64,000 bases of DNA from an uncultured Myxococcaceae bacterium (GTDB lineage Bacteria > Myxococcota_A > Polyangia > Polyangiales > Ga0077539). Positions 42,967 to 52,476 of the stretch are shown in pieces. Numbering within the stretch: the stretch's first letter is position 1; the number at the start of each line of letters is the position of its first letter. The stretch spans positions 1-64,000 of the forward strand of contig CAMFHP010000004.1 in assembly GCA_945952225.1 (NCBI GenBank), read 5' to 3'. Under the pieces are notes generated by a model. It was not told the origin of the DNA. It was given only the letters and a program-made list of their open reading frames with translations, and ran no database searches. The translations under genes and the position numbers were made by a program.

Positions 42967-45306
42967 ATGGCAGACGCAGCGCTCTTCAGCATCGAGTCCG
43001 GCGCGCTCCCCGCGGACGCGCGTGTGGCCGCGTACGAAGGCCACGAGGCCCTCTCCGAGCCCTTTCTCTACCGCGTGTGGATCCAGCTCCCCGCCGCGGC
43101 CGCCGCCTCCCTCGACCCGCACGCCGCGGCCCTCGCCGACGCGCGCTTCGCCCTCCACCGCGACGACGGATCGCTGCGGCGACAGGTGCACGGCGTGATC
43201 GCGGCGCTCGAGCTCCTCGAAGAGAACCCCGCGGGCGACGCGCTCTACCTCGCCGAGATCGTGCCCACGTTCTGGAAGCTCAAGCTCTCGCGCCACAGCC
43301 GCGTGTGGGTCGACAAGACGCTCCCGCAGATCGTGGCCGACGTGTTCGCGAAGGCCGGTCTCCCGGGCTCTCGCTGGGAGGATCGCACCAACGGTCCGCA
43401 CCGCCCGATGCCCCACGTCTGTCAGTACCGCGAGAGCGATTTCGATTTCGTCTCGCGGTGGTTCGAACGCGAGGGCATCTACTACTTCTTCGAACACACC
43501 GACGCGGGCGAGAAGCTGGTCTTCGTCGACAGCCTCGCGCGCCAGGGCGACGCCGACGATGCGTCCGTCTCGTACGTCGCCGAGCTCCGCGAGGGCGACT
43601 CGGGCCACGAGGGCGTGCGGCGCTTCACGCAGCGCGAGCGGTACACCGTCCGCGACGTGCGCGTGCGCGACCACGACCCGCTCAAGCCCACCACGCGCAT
43701 CGACGTCACCGAGGTCTCCACCGCGGCCCGCGCGCCCACGCAGGTGCGCCACATGGAAGACCACACCCTCGACGTCTCGCCCGCCCAGCGAATCGCCCGC
43801 CTGCGCGCCGCCGAAGGGGCCGCCACGCGCTCGCTCTTTCAGGGCGAGGGCCGTGTCTTCGGCGTGGCGCCGGGCTTCAAGTTCACCCTCCACGACCACC
43901 CCCGCGAGAGCCTCAACCGGGGCTATCAGTGCCTCGCGCTCCGTACCCGCGGACGCGCCGTGCACGCCGACGACGCGCTCCGTCGCTGGGTGCCCTGGTT
44001 CGACGAGCGCGCGCACTGGGCCTCGCTCGACGCGCTCCCCGACGACACGCAGTACCGCCCGCCGCTGCGCACGCCGCGCCCCGCCGTGTCGGGCCTCGAG
44101 ATCGCCCACGTCGACGGACCGGTCACCAGCGACTACGCGCAGCTCGACGAGCACGGGCGCTACCTCGTGCGCTTTCGCTTCGACGAGAACGAGGGCCCCG
44201 ACGGCACGCACTCCACCCGCGTTCGCATGGTGCAGCCCCACGCCGGCGCGCCCGAGGGCATGCACTTTCCGCTGCGCAAGGGCACCGAGGTGATGGTGGC
44301 CTTTCTCGCGGGCGACCCCGACCGACCGGTCATCGCCGGCGCCGTGCCCGACCGCGATCACCCCTCGCCCGTGACCTCCGACAACCACACGCAGAACGTC
44401 ATCCAGACGGGCGGCGAGAACCGCATCGAGATCGAAGACCTCGCGGGCGCGCAGTACATCGACCTCTCGTCGCCGCCGCAGAACACCTTCATCCACCTCG
44501 GCGCGCACCACGGGTCGCACCAGCACAACTACATCTCCAGCACCGACGGCAACGGGCTGCTCCACACGGGCGCCAACCTCGATGTGACCGTGGGCGGCGA
44601 CAAGCACGAGCACGTGGTGAAGACGCTCCGCGAGACCTACCACGCGACGCTCACCAGCGAGGTCGACGACACCGTCACCGAGACGCACCAGGCCAACATG
44701 ACCACCACGGTCACGGCCCACGTGCAGGAGAACTCGAAGACCCACACCACGAACGTGCGCGGCAAGACCATCGAGCGATGCGCGTCACAGCACACCGCCG
44801 TGTCGGCGCACCTTCAAGAGTCGCACGGCACGCAGAAGGTCAAGGTCGACGGGCGGCTCTACGTGAAGAGCGGCACGCACGACGCCACCACCACGGGCGT
44901 GAGCGACTGCCACTACGGCACGCTGATCATCAACGTGAAGGGCGCCTTCACGCTCACCAGCGTGGGGCCCATCTCGATCACCGCGCTCAACTGGCAGGAC
45001 AACGCGCCCATCAGCTACCGCATCATCACGACGAAGCGGCAGAAGGTGAACCGCGCGGACATCACCATCCACCCGCTGTTCTTCGAGGCCATCATCGCCA
45101 AGCGCTCGATGGCCATCGCCACCATCACGTTCAACGCGTGGAAGGCCGACGCGATCCTCCACGCGCGCGCCCTCAACGGCGTGAAGCTCGACTTCACCAA
45201 CGCGAAGCTCGAAGCCGTGGGCTCGAAGATCAAGTTCCGCGCGATCTTGAAGAACCGCAACGTCGCGATGTTCGGCCGCACCTTCGCGGTCGGTCTCTTC
45301 GCCTGA
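42967..45306 (+). CDS. vgrG: Type VI secretion spike protein VgrG (second of three)
   Basis: A 779-residue paralogue of the other two. It starts at ATG 42967, 8 bases after the first vgrG stop. The N-terminal half (ALFSIESGALPADARVAAYE, KTLPQIVADVFAKAGLPGSR, VCQYRESDFDFVSRWFEREG) is nearly identical to the third copy. The OB segment is EGPDGTHSTRVRMVQPHAGA and LRKGTEVMVAFLAGDPDRPV. The beta-helix and tail (VEDKVTE-type Thr repeats, GTLIINVKGAFTLTS) diverge and end in TFAVGLFA. Confidence 0.93.
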   Translation: MADAALFSIESGALPADARVAAYEGHEALSEPFLYRVWIQLPAAAAASLDPHAAALADARFALHRDDGSLRRQVHGVIAALELLEENPAGDALYLAEIVPTFWKLKLSRHSRVWVDKTLPQIVADVFAKAGLPGSRWEDRTNGPHRPMPHVCQYRESDFDFVSRWFEREGIYYFFEHTDAGEKLVFVDSLARQGDADDASVSYVAELREGDSGHEGVRRFTQRERYTVRDVRVRDHDPLKPTTRIDVTEVSTAARAPTQVRHMEDHTLDVSPAQRIARLRAAEGAATRSLFQGEGRVFGVAPGFKFTLHDHPRESLNRGYQCLALRTRGRAVHADDALRRWVPWFDERAHWASLDALPDDTQYRPPLRTPRPAVSGLEIAHVDGPVTSDYAQLDEHGRYLVRFRFDENEGPDGTHSTRVRMVQPHAGAPEGMHFPLRKGTEVMVAFLAGDPDRPVIAGAVPDRDHPSPVTSDNHTQNVIQTGGENRIEIEDLAGAQYIDLSSPPQNTFIHLGAHHGSHQHNYISSTDGNGLLHTGANLDVTVGGDKHEHVVKTLRETYHATLTSEVDDTVTETHQANMTTTVTAHVQENSKTHTTNVRGKTIERCASQHTAVSAHLQESHGTQKVKVDGRLYVKSGTHDATTTGVSDCHYGTLIINVKGAFTLTSVGPISITALNWQDNAPISYRIITTKRQKVNRADITIHPLFFEAIIAKRSMAIATITFNAWKADAILHARALNGVKLDFTNAKLEAVGSKIKFRAILKNRNVAMFGRTFAVGLFA

Positions 45307-45325
45307 GGGAGCACCCGCAGTCGCC

Positions 45326-47665
45326 ATGGCCGAACTCTTCAGCATCGAATCGGGCGCCCTCCCTGCGGGCACGCGCGTGGCCGCCTACGAGGGTCACGAG
45401 GCCCTCTCCGAGGCCTACCGCTACCGCCTCTGGCTCCTCGTGCCCGGCGCGCTCGCCGCCGACCTCGACCCCGACACCGCCATGCTCGCCGACGCGCGCT
45501 TCGCCCTCCACCGCGACGACGGATCGCTGCGTCGTCAGGTGCACGGTGTGATCGCCTCGCTCGAACTCCTCGAAGAGCGCACCGGCGGCGACACGCTCTA
45601 CGTCGCCGACCTCGTGCCCACCTTCTGGAAGCTCTCGCTCTCGCGTCACAGCCGCGTGTGGGTCGACAAGACGCTGCCGCAGATCCTCGAAGACGTGTTC
45701 GCGAAGGCCGGCTTCCCTGCCTCGCACTGGGAGGATCGGCTCACGGGCTCGTGGGATCCGATCCCCCACGTGTGCCAGTACCGCGAGAGCGATTTCGACT
45801 TCGTGTCGCGGTGGTTCGAACGCGAGGGCATCTACTACCTCTTCGAACAATCCGACGCGGGCGATCGGCTCGTGTACCTCAACAACAAGGCCTCGCAGGC
45901 CGAGGGCGACGAGCCCACGCAGCCCTGGCGTCACGAGACCGGCGCCGGTGCGAGCGGCCTCGAAGGCGTGCGCTTCTTTCAACGCAGCGTCGCCGCCCGC
46001 TCGATGCGGGTCACCCTCACCGACCACGACCCGCTGCGCCCCACGAGCGTGCCGCGCGGGGAGGCCCCCATCGACCCGCGCGGGGGCGGTGAGATCCAGC
46101 GCCACCTCGAAGACCACTTCACCACCGACGGTCAGGGCCGTCGCCTCGCGGGGCTGCGCGCGGAGTCAGACCTCGCGCGCCGCGAGACCCTGCGCTGCGA
46201 GGGGCGCATCTACGGCGTGCTTCCGGGTCAGCGCTTCACGCTCGTCGATCACCCGTCGCCCGCGCACAACCGCGAGTACCAGTGCGTCGCGCTCGACACC
46301 TGGGGGCGCACGTTCACCGGCGCCCACGAGCTCGATCGCTGGCTCCCCGCACACCGCGAGCGCGAGGGAATCTCCGACTGGGCCGTGCTCACGGTCACGC
46401 CCTCGGAGGTGCAGTTTCGCGCGCCCCTCACGACGCCGCGGCCTCGCGTGGCGGGCGTGACCGTGGGCTTCGTCGATGGCCCCGTCGACAGCGACTACGC
46501 GCAGCTCGACGCGCACGGGCGCTACCTCGTGAAGCTCCACCTCGATGAGAACGAGGGGCCCGACGGCACGCACTCGACCCGCCTTCGCATGGTGCAGCCG
46601 CACGGTGGATCGCCCGAGGGGTGGCACCTCCCGCTGCGCAAGGGCACCGAGGTGCTCGTGGGCTTCGTGGGCGGCGACCCCGACCGGCCTGCGATCACCG
46701 CCGCGGTGGCCAACGCCGACACGCCCTCGGTGGTCACCGAGATGAACCACACCCAGAACGTGCTCCACACGGGCGGCGACTCGCGGCTCGAAGAAGAAGA
46801 CACCGCGGGCGCGCAGTACATCGACCTCTCGACGCCGCCGCAGCGGACGTTCATGCACCTCGGCGCGCACCACGGCACGCACGCGCACAACTACATCACC
46901 AGCACCGACGGCAACGGGCTCATTCACACCGGCGGCGACTACAACGTCACCGTGGGCGGCGAGAAGTACGAGCACGTGCACGGCGCCGTGCGCGAAGACT
47001 ACGACCAGACGAAGCGCACCGAGGTGACCGACGCCGTCGACGAGAAGTACCACGTCGACCACATCGTCTCGGTGACCGCGCACTGCCAGGAGAACTACAA
47101 CGCCACGCAGACCACCGACGTGCAGCTCCACACCGAGGAGACCTGCGCCGAGCAGGAGACGCACGTGCGCGGCGCCCTCGACGAGCACCACGGCACGCAG
47201 ACCACCGACGTGGCGGGCGACTGGACCACGGAGTGCGCGAGCGAGCTCTTCGACACCGGCGCGTCGACGCAGCGCGACGGCACGCTCAACTGGACCATCC
47301 GCGACGGCGCGCTCATCAAGGCCGCGAGCGTGACCATCACGGGCCCGCGCTTCTCGATGACCTCTCGCACCACGCGCACCATCAACCGCCCCACGGAGAT
47401 GATGGCCGACACCGAGCAGCATCACCTCTCGGGTAACAAGTTCGAGGCGGGGCTGCTCCAGCTCAAGTTCAACATGATCGCGCTCTCGCACGTCGCGGCG
47501 AAGGTCGACATCCTCACGGGCATCGGCGTCGAGGCCGCGGTCACCAAGACCGAAGACACGCTGCTGAAGGTCTCCGCGGGCAACACCTCGGGCGAGTTCG
47601 TGGGCAACGAGACCGAGCTCGAACCGCTGTGCATCATCTGTCTGGGCATGGGCCTGCTGGTGTAG
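45326..47665 (+). CDS. vgrG: Type VI secretion spike protein VgrG (third of three)
   Basis: A 779-residue VgrG, 19 bases after the second. N-terminal and OB parts track the second copy (ELFSIESGALPAGTRVAAYE, KTLPQILEDVFAKAGFPASH, LRKGTEVLVGFVGGDPDRPA). The Thr-rich segment continues with EKYHVDHIVSVTAHCQENYN and DEHHGTQTTDVAGDWTTE. The last 150 residues are unlike the other two, ending CIICLGMGLLV, which suggests a different loaded partner. Confidence 0.93.
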   Translation: MAELFSIESGALPAGTRVAAYEGHEALSEAYRYRLWLLVPGALAADLDPDTAMLADARFALHRDDGSLRRQVHGVIASLELLEERTGGDTLYVADLVPTFWKLSLSRHSRVWVDKTLPQILEDVFAKAGFPASHWEDRLTGSWDPIPHVCQYRESDFDFVSRWFEREGIYYLFEQSDAGDRLVYLNNKASQAEGDEPTQPWRHETGAGASGLEGVRFFQRSVAARSMRVTLTDHDPLRPTSVPRGEAPIDPRGGGEIQRHLEDHFTTDGQGRRLAGLRAESDLARRETLRCEGRIYGVLPGQRFTLVDHPSPAHNREYQCVALDTWGRTFTGAHELDRWLPAHREREGISDWAVLTVTPSEVQFRAPLTTPRPRVAGVTVGFVDGPVDSDYAQLDAHGRYLVKLHLDENEGPDGTHSTRLRMVQPHGGSPEGWHLPLRKGTEVLVGFVGGDPDRPAITAAVANADTPSVVTEMNHTQNVLHTGGDSRLEEEDTAGAQYIDLSTPPQRTFMHLGAHHGTHAHNYITSTDGNGLIHTGGDYNVTVGGEKYEHVHGAVREDYDQTKRTEVTDAVDEKYHVDHIVSVTAHCQENYNATQTTDVQLHTEETCAEQETHVRGALDEHHGTQTTDVAGDWTTECASELFDTGASTQRDGTLNWTIRDGALIKAASVTITGPRFSMTSRTTRTINRPTEMMADTEQHHLSGNKFEAGLLQLKFNMIALSHVAAKVDILTGIGVEAAVTKTEDTLLKVSAGNTSGEFVGNETELEPLCIICLGMGLLV

Positions 47666-47678
47666 ACGAGGCCCCGAC

Positions 47679-50336
47679 GTGAAGACCCTCAAGCCCATGA
47701 AGGTCGGCGTGGTCGTGCGCCCCTTCTCGCACCGCAACCGCAACGTGCTCGCGGTCGGACTCTTTCTCTACGTTCCCTTTCCGCCGTCGACCGGTGTGCT
47801 CACCGAGGTCTCGATGTGGAAGGCCGCCGCGAAGGACGTGCCCGACGGCGTGCTCGACCTCGGCATGCCCAAGCCCCAGGGCGAGTGGCTCATCGACGGC
47901 CGCGCCTACGGCCCGCAGGGCGCGCCCACCGCGGCGGTGAAGGTCCGCGCGCGGGTGGGCGACCGCGAGCGCGCGCTGCTCGTCACCGGCGACCGCTACT
48001 GGGAGCCCAACTCGGGCGCGGTGTCGGCGATCCGTCCGTTCACGGAGATGCCCCTCACGTGGGCGCAGGCCTACGGCGGCCCCGACTTCGCGCGCAACCC
48101 CCTCGGCCGCGGCCACAAGCCCGTGGAGACTCCGCACGGCCCCGTGCACTGGCTCCCCAACGTCGAAGACCCCGAGCGGCGCATGCGCTCGCCCCGCGAC
48201 CGCGCAGAGCCCGTGGGCTTCGGCGCCCTCGACGTGGCCTGGCCGCAGCGCATGGGCAAGGCGGGCACCTACGACGACGTGTGGCTCCAGCGAGACTTTC
48301 CTGGGCTCGCGGCCGACGTCGATTGGACGATGTTCCAGTGCGCGCAGGAGGCCCAGTGGGTGCCTGCGTGGCGCGGTGATGAGACCTTCGAGTTCGAAGG
48401 CATGCACCCCACGAAGGCCGTGGTGTCGGGCGCGCTGCCGAACCTCCGCACGCGCGCGTTCGTGACCCGCGACGTCGACGGCGAGGAGCGCTTCCTCGAA
48501 GTGCCCATGAAGCTCGAAACCGTGCGCTTCCTGCCCCATCGCGAGCGCGCGATCCTGCTGTTTCGCGGGGTCACCGAGTGCACCGAAGACGACGGCTCCG
48601 ACGTGAAGGTGCTCCTCGCGGCGTGTGAGCGCGTCGGCGAGCCGAAGCCCGTCGAGCACTACGTCGCCGTGCAGGCCCGTCGCATGGACCGCGAGCGCGG
48701 CGGCCTCGCGGCGCTCAAAGACAGCGACCTCATGCCCGAGGGATCGCGCGTGTCACCGCCCTCCGTGGCCGACGAAGACCGCTCGGACATGGAAGAGATC
48801 GTGCGCACCGAGGGGCTCCTCGCGCAGAACTTCAAGCGACGGCGGGCGCGCGAGGTCGAGGCCCTGCGACGGCAGCTCGAAGAGGCGGGGATGGATCCCG
48901 CGACGGCGCTCGACCCCGCGTGGGCCGACCCCGACGAGCCCGCGCCGCTCACCTCGGACCTCGAAAACCTCCCCGAAGAGATGGAGCGCCTCGAACGCGA
49001 GGGACGCGCGAAGGAGACCGAAGCCCGCGCGCGCGCCGCCGAGATGGAAGCCGACGCGAAGCGCATGTGCGCCGAGCTCGGCGTGTCGTGGGAGGAGTGG
49101 CAGAAATCGGGCAAGGCCAACGCGAGCGGTCCGCCGAAGCAGTCGGTGCGCGCGGAGATGGAAGCCCTGCGCCGCGCGGCGCTCGAGGCCAACGACGGCG
49201 TGCCCGTGCCCGAGCTCGAAGCGATGTTCGAGGACGAGAGCTTTCTCCGCGACCTCGACACCATGCAGGCCCGCGCGATGGAGGGATACCGCCTCGGCGC
49301 CCACCTCATGGAGCCCGCCGCGCGGCTCTCGGCCGAGGCCTCCGCCAACGTGCGCACGCGGGTGATCGACGCGCTCGCCGCGGGGCGCTCCCTCGCGGGA
49401 TGGGACCTCACCGGCGCCGACCTTTCGTGCCTCGACCTCCGCGACGCCGACCTCACCGAGGCGCTCTGCGAGTCGTGCACCTTCGCGGGCTCGGTGCTCC
49501 ACGGAGTGAAGTTCGCGCGGGCCGTGCTCGCGCACACCGACCTCACGGGGGCGCAGCTTCAGGGTGCGACGCTCACGGGCGCCAACCTCGGTCGCGCGCG
49601 TGGCCACGACGCCGACTTCTCCGACGCCGACCTCACGAACGCGATCCTCGCGAACGCCGACCTGGAGCGCTCGATCTTCGACCGCTGCGACCTCACGCGC
49701 GTCGACGGCCACGAGCTCCGCCTCGCGGGCGCGCGGCTCCACGACGCGAAGGTGCCGCAGTTCATCGTGATGGGCGCGAACCTCCGCGGCGCAGACTTCA
49801 CCGGCGCCGACCTCACCGAGTCGCTCTTTCTCCGTTGTGAGGCCGCGGGCGTGATCTTCGAACGCGCCACGCTCACCAAGGTCGCGATGATCGAGTCGGA
49901 CTTCTCGAACGCGAAGCTCCGCGGCGCGAGGGCGAACAACCTCCGCGTGGTGCTCAACACCCGCATGCCCGGCGCCGACCTCGCCGACGCGGTGCTCGAC
50001 ATGGCCTCGCTGCGCGCGACGGATTTCACCGGCGCAGACTTCTCCCGCGCCTCGCTCGACACGGCCGACATCTCGGAAGCGAAGCTCGTGGGCGCCCGCC
50101 TGTGGCGCGTGCGCGCCCGCCACGCGCGCTTCGCGAGGGCCGACCTCACCGACGCCTTTCTCCAGGGCGGCGACTTCATGGAGGCGCTGTTCACGTACGC
50201 CGACGTGACCCGCGCGGACTTCACCGACACCAACCTCTACGGCGTGGATTTCGGGCGCATCCGCGGCGGCGTGAAGAGCATGATGGACGCGCTCACCACC
50301 CGCGCGAAGGTGCTGCCGAGGAGGGCCTCGCCGTGA
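47679..50336 (+). CDS. DUF2169 protein fused to a pentapeptide-repeat domain
   Basis: An 885-residue protein with a GTG start 13 bases after the third vgrG. The N-terminal 310 residues are DUF2169, a T6SS-linked adaptor domain (SHRNRNVLAVGLFLYVPFPP, WAQAYGGPDFARNPLGRG, RDFPGLAADVDW). Residues 345-560 are charged and coiled-coil-like (RRRAREVEALRRQLEEAGMD). From about residue 570 to 860 it is a pentapeptide right-handed helix (LTGADLSCLDLRDADLTEAL, GADFTGADLTESLF). DUF2169 proteins are thought to help load effectors on VgrG; the pentapeptide part may be cargo or scaffold. Confidence 0.85.
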   Translation: MKTLKPMKVGVVVRPFSHRNRNVLAVGLFLYVPFPPSTGVLTEVSMWKAAAKDVPDGVLDLGMPKPQGEWLIDGRAYGPQGAPTAAVKVRARVGDRERALLVTGDRYWEPNSGAVSAIRPFTEMPLTWAQAYGGPDFARNPLGRGHKPVETPHGPVHWLPNVEDPERRMRSPRDRAEPVGFGALDVAWPQRMGKAGTYDDVWLQRDFPGLAADVDWTMFQCAQEAQWVPAWRGDETFEFEGMHPTKAVVSGALPNLRTRAFVTRDVDGEERFLEVPMKLETVRFLPHRERAILLFRGVTECTEDDGSDVKVLLAACERVGEPKPVEHYVAVQARRMDRERGGLAALKDSDLMPEGSRVSPPSVADEDRSDMEEIVRTEGLLAQNFKRRRAREVEALRRQLEEAGMDPATALDPAWADPDEPAPLTSDLENLPEEMERLEREGRAKETEARARAAEMEADAKRMCAELGVSWEEWQKSGKANASGPPKQSVRAEMEALRRAALEANDGVPVPELEAMFEDESFLRDLDTMQARAMEGYRLGAHLMEPAARLSAEASANVRTRVIDALAAGRSLAGWDLTGADLSCLDLRDADLTEALCESCTFAGSVLHGVKFARAVLAHTDLTGAQLQGATLTGANLGRARGHDADFSDADLTNAILANADLERSIFDRCDLTRVDGHELRLAGARLHDAKVPQFIVMGANLRGADFTGADLTESLFLRCEAAGVIFERATLTKVAMIESDFSNAKLRGARANNLRVVLNTRMPGADLADAVLDMASLRATDFTGADFSRASLDTADISEAKLVGARLWRVRARHARFARADLTDAFLQGGDFMEALFTYADVTRADFTDTNLYGVDFGRIRGGVKSMMDALTTRAKVLPRRASP

Positions 50337-51382
50337 AGGGACCGGAGCTCGAAGCGCTCGTGCGCGACGGCGAACTGCCGCGCTCACTCTCGTGCCGCGA
50401 CGAAGACATGCGCGGGGTGTTTCTCGGCGGCGCCGTGATCGAAGACGTCGACTTTCGCGGCGCCGTGCTCGCGGGCGGACGCCTCGACGAGTCGGTGTTC
50501 ATCCGCTGCAACTTCGCGGGCGCCGACCTCACGGGCTGCGAGCTGCGCCACGCGTGCTTTCAAGACTGCACCTTCGACGGCGCCACCCTCGCGCGCTGCG
50601 GGCTCGTCTCGGCGCGCTTCACCATGACCTCGCTGCGCGACGCCGACCTCTCGGGCGTGGTGTTCACCTGCGGGGCCCTCGCGCGCGCAGACCTCCGCGG
50701 CGCTCGCTTCGACGGCGCCACGCTCGATCGCACCATCTTCGCGGAGTGCGAGACGCTGGGCATGGGGCTCCACGGCGCGACGCTCATCTCGACGGTGATG
50801 CAGGGCATCGACCTCACGCAGACGCCCCTCGCGGGTGTCTCCATGGAGCGCGTGATGCTCATGCGTTCGAAGCTCACGGGCGCCGACCTCCACGGCCTCG
50901 CGCTGCGCATGACGCAGTTCATGGGCTGCGAGATGACCGGCGTGCGGCTCGACGGCGCCGACGTGACCCAGTGCAGCTTCAAAGATGCCGTGCTCGACGG
51001 CGCGCGGCTCGACGGCGCCACGGGGACCATGGCGCTGTTCATGGGCGCGAAGCTCCGTCGCGCGGTGCTCTCGCGCGGGCGCTTCACGGGCTCGATCTTC
51101 ATGGGCGCCGACCTCACCGAGGCTCGCCTCGACGACGCCGACCTCGCGCAGGGGATCTTTCACGACGCGCAGCTCGTGAACGCCTCCTTCGCGAACGCGA
51201 CGCTCACCTACGCCGACCTGTCGCGCGCCGACGCGTCGGGCGCGAACTTCATGGGCGCGGGGCTCTTTCGCACGCGGCTCCACCGCGTGAGCGATCGCGG
51301 CACCGTGTGGGGCAACCGCGCGATCGCCCTCGGCGACGACGACGAGCTGGCCCGCGCCGAGACCTGGCAACCCCGTTACTGA
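50333..51382 (+). CDS. Pentapeptide-repeat protein of the VgrG module
   Basis: A 349-residue protein made almost wholly of A(D/N)LxX-type repeats (GADLTGCELRHACFQDCTFD, GTMALFMGAKLRRAVLSRGR, DASGANFMGAGLFRTRL). The start GTG overlaps the previous stop as GTGA, so it is coupled to the DUF2169 gene. No signal peptide. Function is unknown; the same fold can mimic DNA, but nothing here shows that use. Confidence 0.85.
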   Translation: MKGPELEALVRDGELPRSLSCRDEDMRGVFLGGAVIEDVDFRGAVLAGGRLDESVFIRCNFAGADLTGCELRHACFQDCTFDGATLARCGLVSARFTMTSLRDADLSGVVFTCGALARADLRGARFDGATLDRTIFAECETLGMGLHGATLISTVMQGIDLTQTPLAGVSMERVMLMRSKLTGADLHGLALRMTQFMGCEMTGVRLDGADVTQCSFKDAVLDGARLDGATGTMALFMGAKLRRAVLSRGRFTGSIFMGADLTEARLDDADLAQGIFHDAQLVNASFANATLTYADLSRADASGANFMGAGLFRTRLHRVSDRGTVWGNRAIALGDDDELARAETWQPRY

Positions 51383-51398
51383 CCGAAGGGACACCTCG

Positions 51399-52046
51399 AT
51401 GGACAACCTCGCACGCATCCTCCCCATCGCCGCGCCCGAGCAGTGCTCGGGGCGCGTGACCGACGTCGCCGAAGGGCGCATCACCGTGACCGTGCACGGC
51501 GCCTCCGTGGCCTGCGCGCGCGCCGCGAGCTGCCTGCTCGAACCCGTGGCGGGCGACCGCGTGGTGCTCTACCGCGAGGGCGCCGAGGCCTGGGTGCTCG
51601 CCGTGCTCGAACGGCCTGCGCAGACGGCCTCCGACGTGGTGCTCGACGGCGACGCCACGGTGCGCTCCCGCGATGGCGCGGTGACCCTCTCGGCCCCCGG
51701 CGGGGTGCGCCTCGAATCGCCCGAAGAGGTGCGCGCGGTCACCGGGCGCTTCCGCCTCGTGTCGCAGCGCGCGGAGCTCGCCGTGGCGAAGATCCTCGCG
51801 ACGGGACGCGCCATCGAGGCCGAGGTGCAGCAGATCCGCACGCACTCGACGCGGGTCGATCAGGTGATCGGACACCTCACGCAGCACGTCCGCACGGCGC
51901 TGCGCCACGTCGACGACCTCGACCTCGTGCGCGCAGGTCGCGTGGATTACCGCGCCGAACAGACCATGGCCCTCCACGGCGAGAGCGCGGTGGTCACGGC
52001 GCGCGATGTGGCCAAGGTCGACGGCGGCCAGATCCAGCTCGGGTGA
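51399..52046 (+). CDS. DUF3540 protein of T6SS VgrG modules
   Basis: A 215-residue protein with GAAGGG before the ATG. The domain reads CSGRVTDVAEGRITVTVHGA, LLEPVAGDRVVLYREGAEAW and SRDGAVTLSAPGGVRLESPE, then a long amphipathic helix (RAIEAEVQQIRTHSTRVDQV). This is DUF3540, regularly found with DUF2169 and DUF4150 next to vgrG. It is thought to be an accessory of the spike; no enzyme motif. Confidence 0.8.
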   Translation: MDNLARILPIAAPEQCSGRVTDVAEGRITVTVHGASVACARAASCLLEPVAGDRVVLYREGAEAWVLAVLERPAQTASDVVLDGDATVRSRDGAVTLSAPGGVRLESPEEVRAVTGRFRLVSQRAELAVAKILATGRAIEAEVQQIRTHSTRVDQVIGHLTQHVRTALRHVDDLDLVRAGRVDYRAEQTMALHGESAVVTARDVAKVDGGQIQLG

Positions 52047-52059
52047 AGGGACCTACGCG

Positions 52060-52452
52060 ATGTTCGCCAACTCGCAGATGATGGGCATGGACCTGGGCTT
52101 TCCCGACGTGTGCCTCACGCCGATGCCCGCGCCCGTGCCCATTCCGTACCCCAACATCGCGATGGGCCCGATCGGCGTGCCCGCCGCCTACAACGTGCTC
52201 GTGATGGGACTGCCCGCGCACAACCTCGCGACCACCGTTCCCCTCACGCTCGGCGACACGCCGGGCATCGCGCTCGGTGTGGCCTCGGGCATGGTGATGG
52301 GCCCCTCGCGCCACGTGCTCCCGGCCTTCACGTGCCTCATGGGCGGCCTGCCCGCGACGCGCATGACCAGCATCTCCATTCAGAACAGCACCAACTGCCC
52401 CGGCATGCGCATCGTGCCGAGCCAGGTGAAGGTCATCGTGCTCGCTCCTTGA
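52060..52452 (+). CDS. PAAR-like DUF4150 tip protein
   Basis: A 130-residue protein matching DUF4150: DLGFPDVCLTPMPAPVPIPY, YNVLVMGLPAHNLATTVPLT and GVASGMVMGPSRHVLPAFTC. DUF4150 forms a conical tip that sharpens VgrG. There is no C-terminal toxin extension, so any toxic cargo must be carried elsewhere. Last gene of the module, convergent with the lipoprotein gene 24 bases away. Confidence 0.87.
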   Translation: MFANSQMMGMDLGFPDVCLTPMPAPVPIPYPNIAMGPIGVPAAYNVLVMGLPAHNLATTVPLTLGDTPGIALGVASGMVMGPSRHVLPAFTCLMGGLPATRMTSISIQNSTNCPGMRIVPSQVKVIVLAP

Positions 52453-52476
52453 GGGGCGACGCGCGATGACCTTCGC

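Noticed and set aside
40621-45306. 1561-codon plus-strand frame running from before the first vgrG through the second
   Set aside because: Its first half is an out-of-frame Arg-rich shadow of the first vgrG; only the part from 42967 is the true second VgrG.
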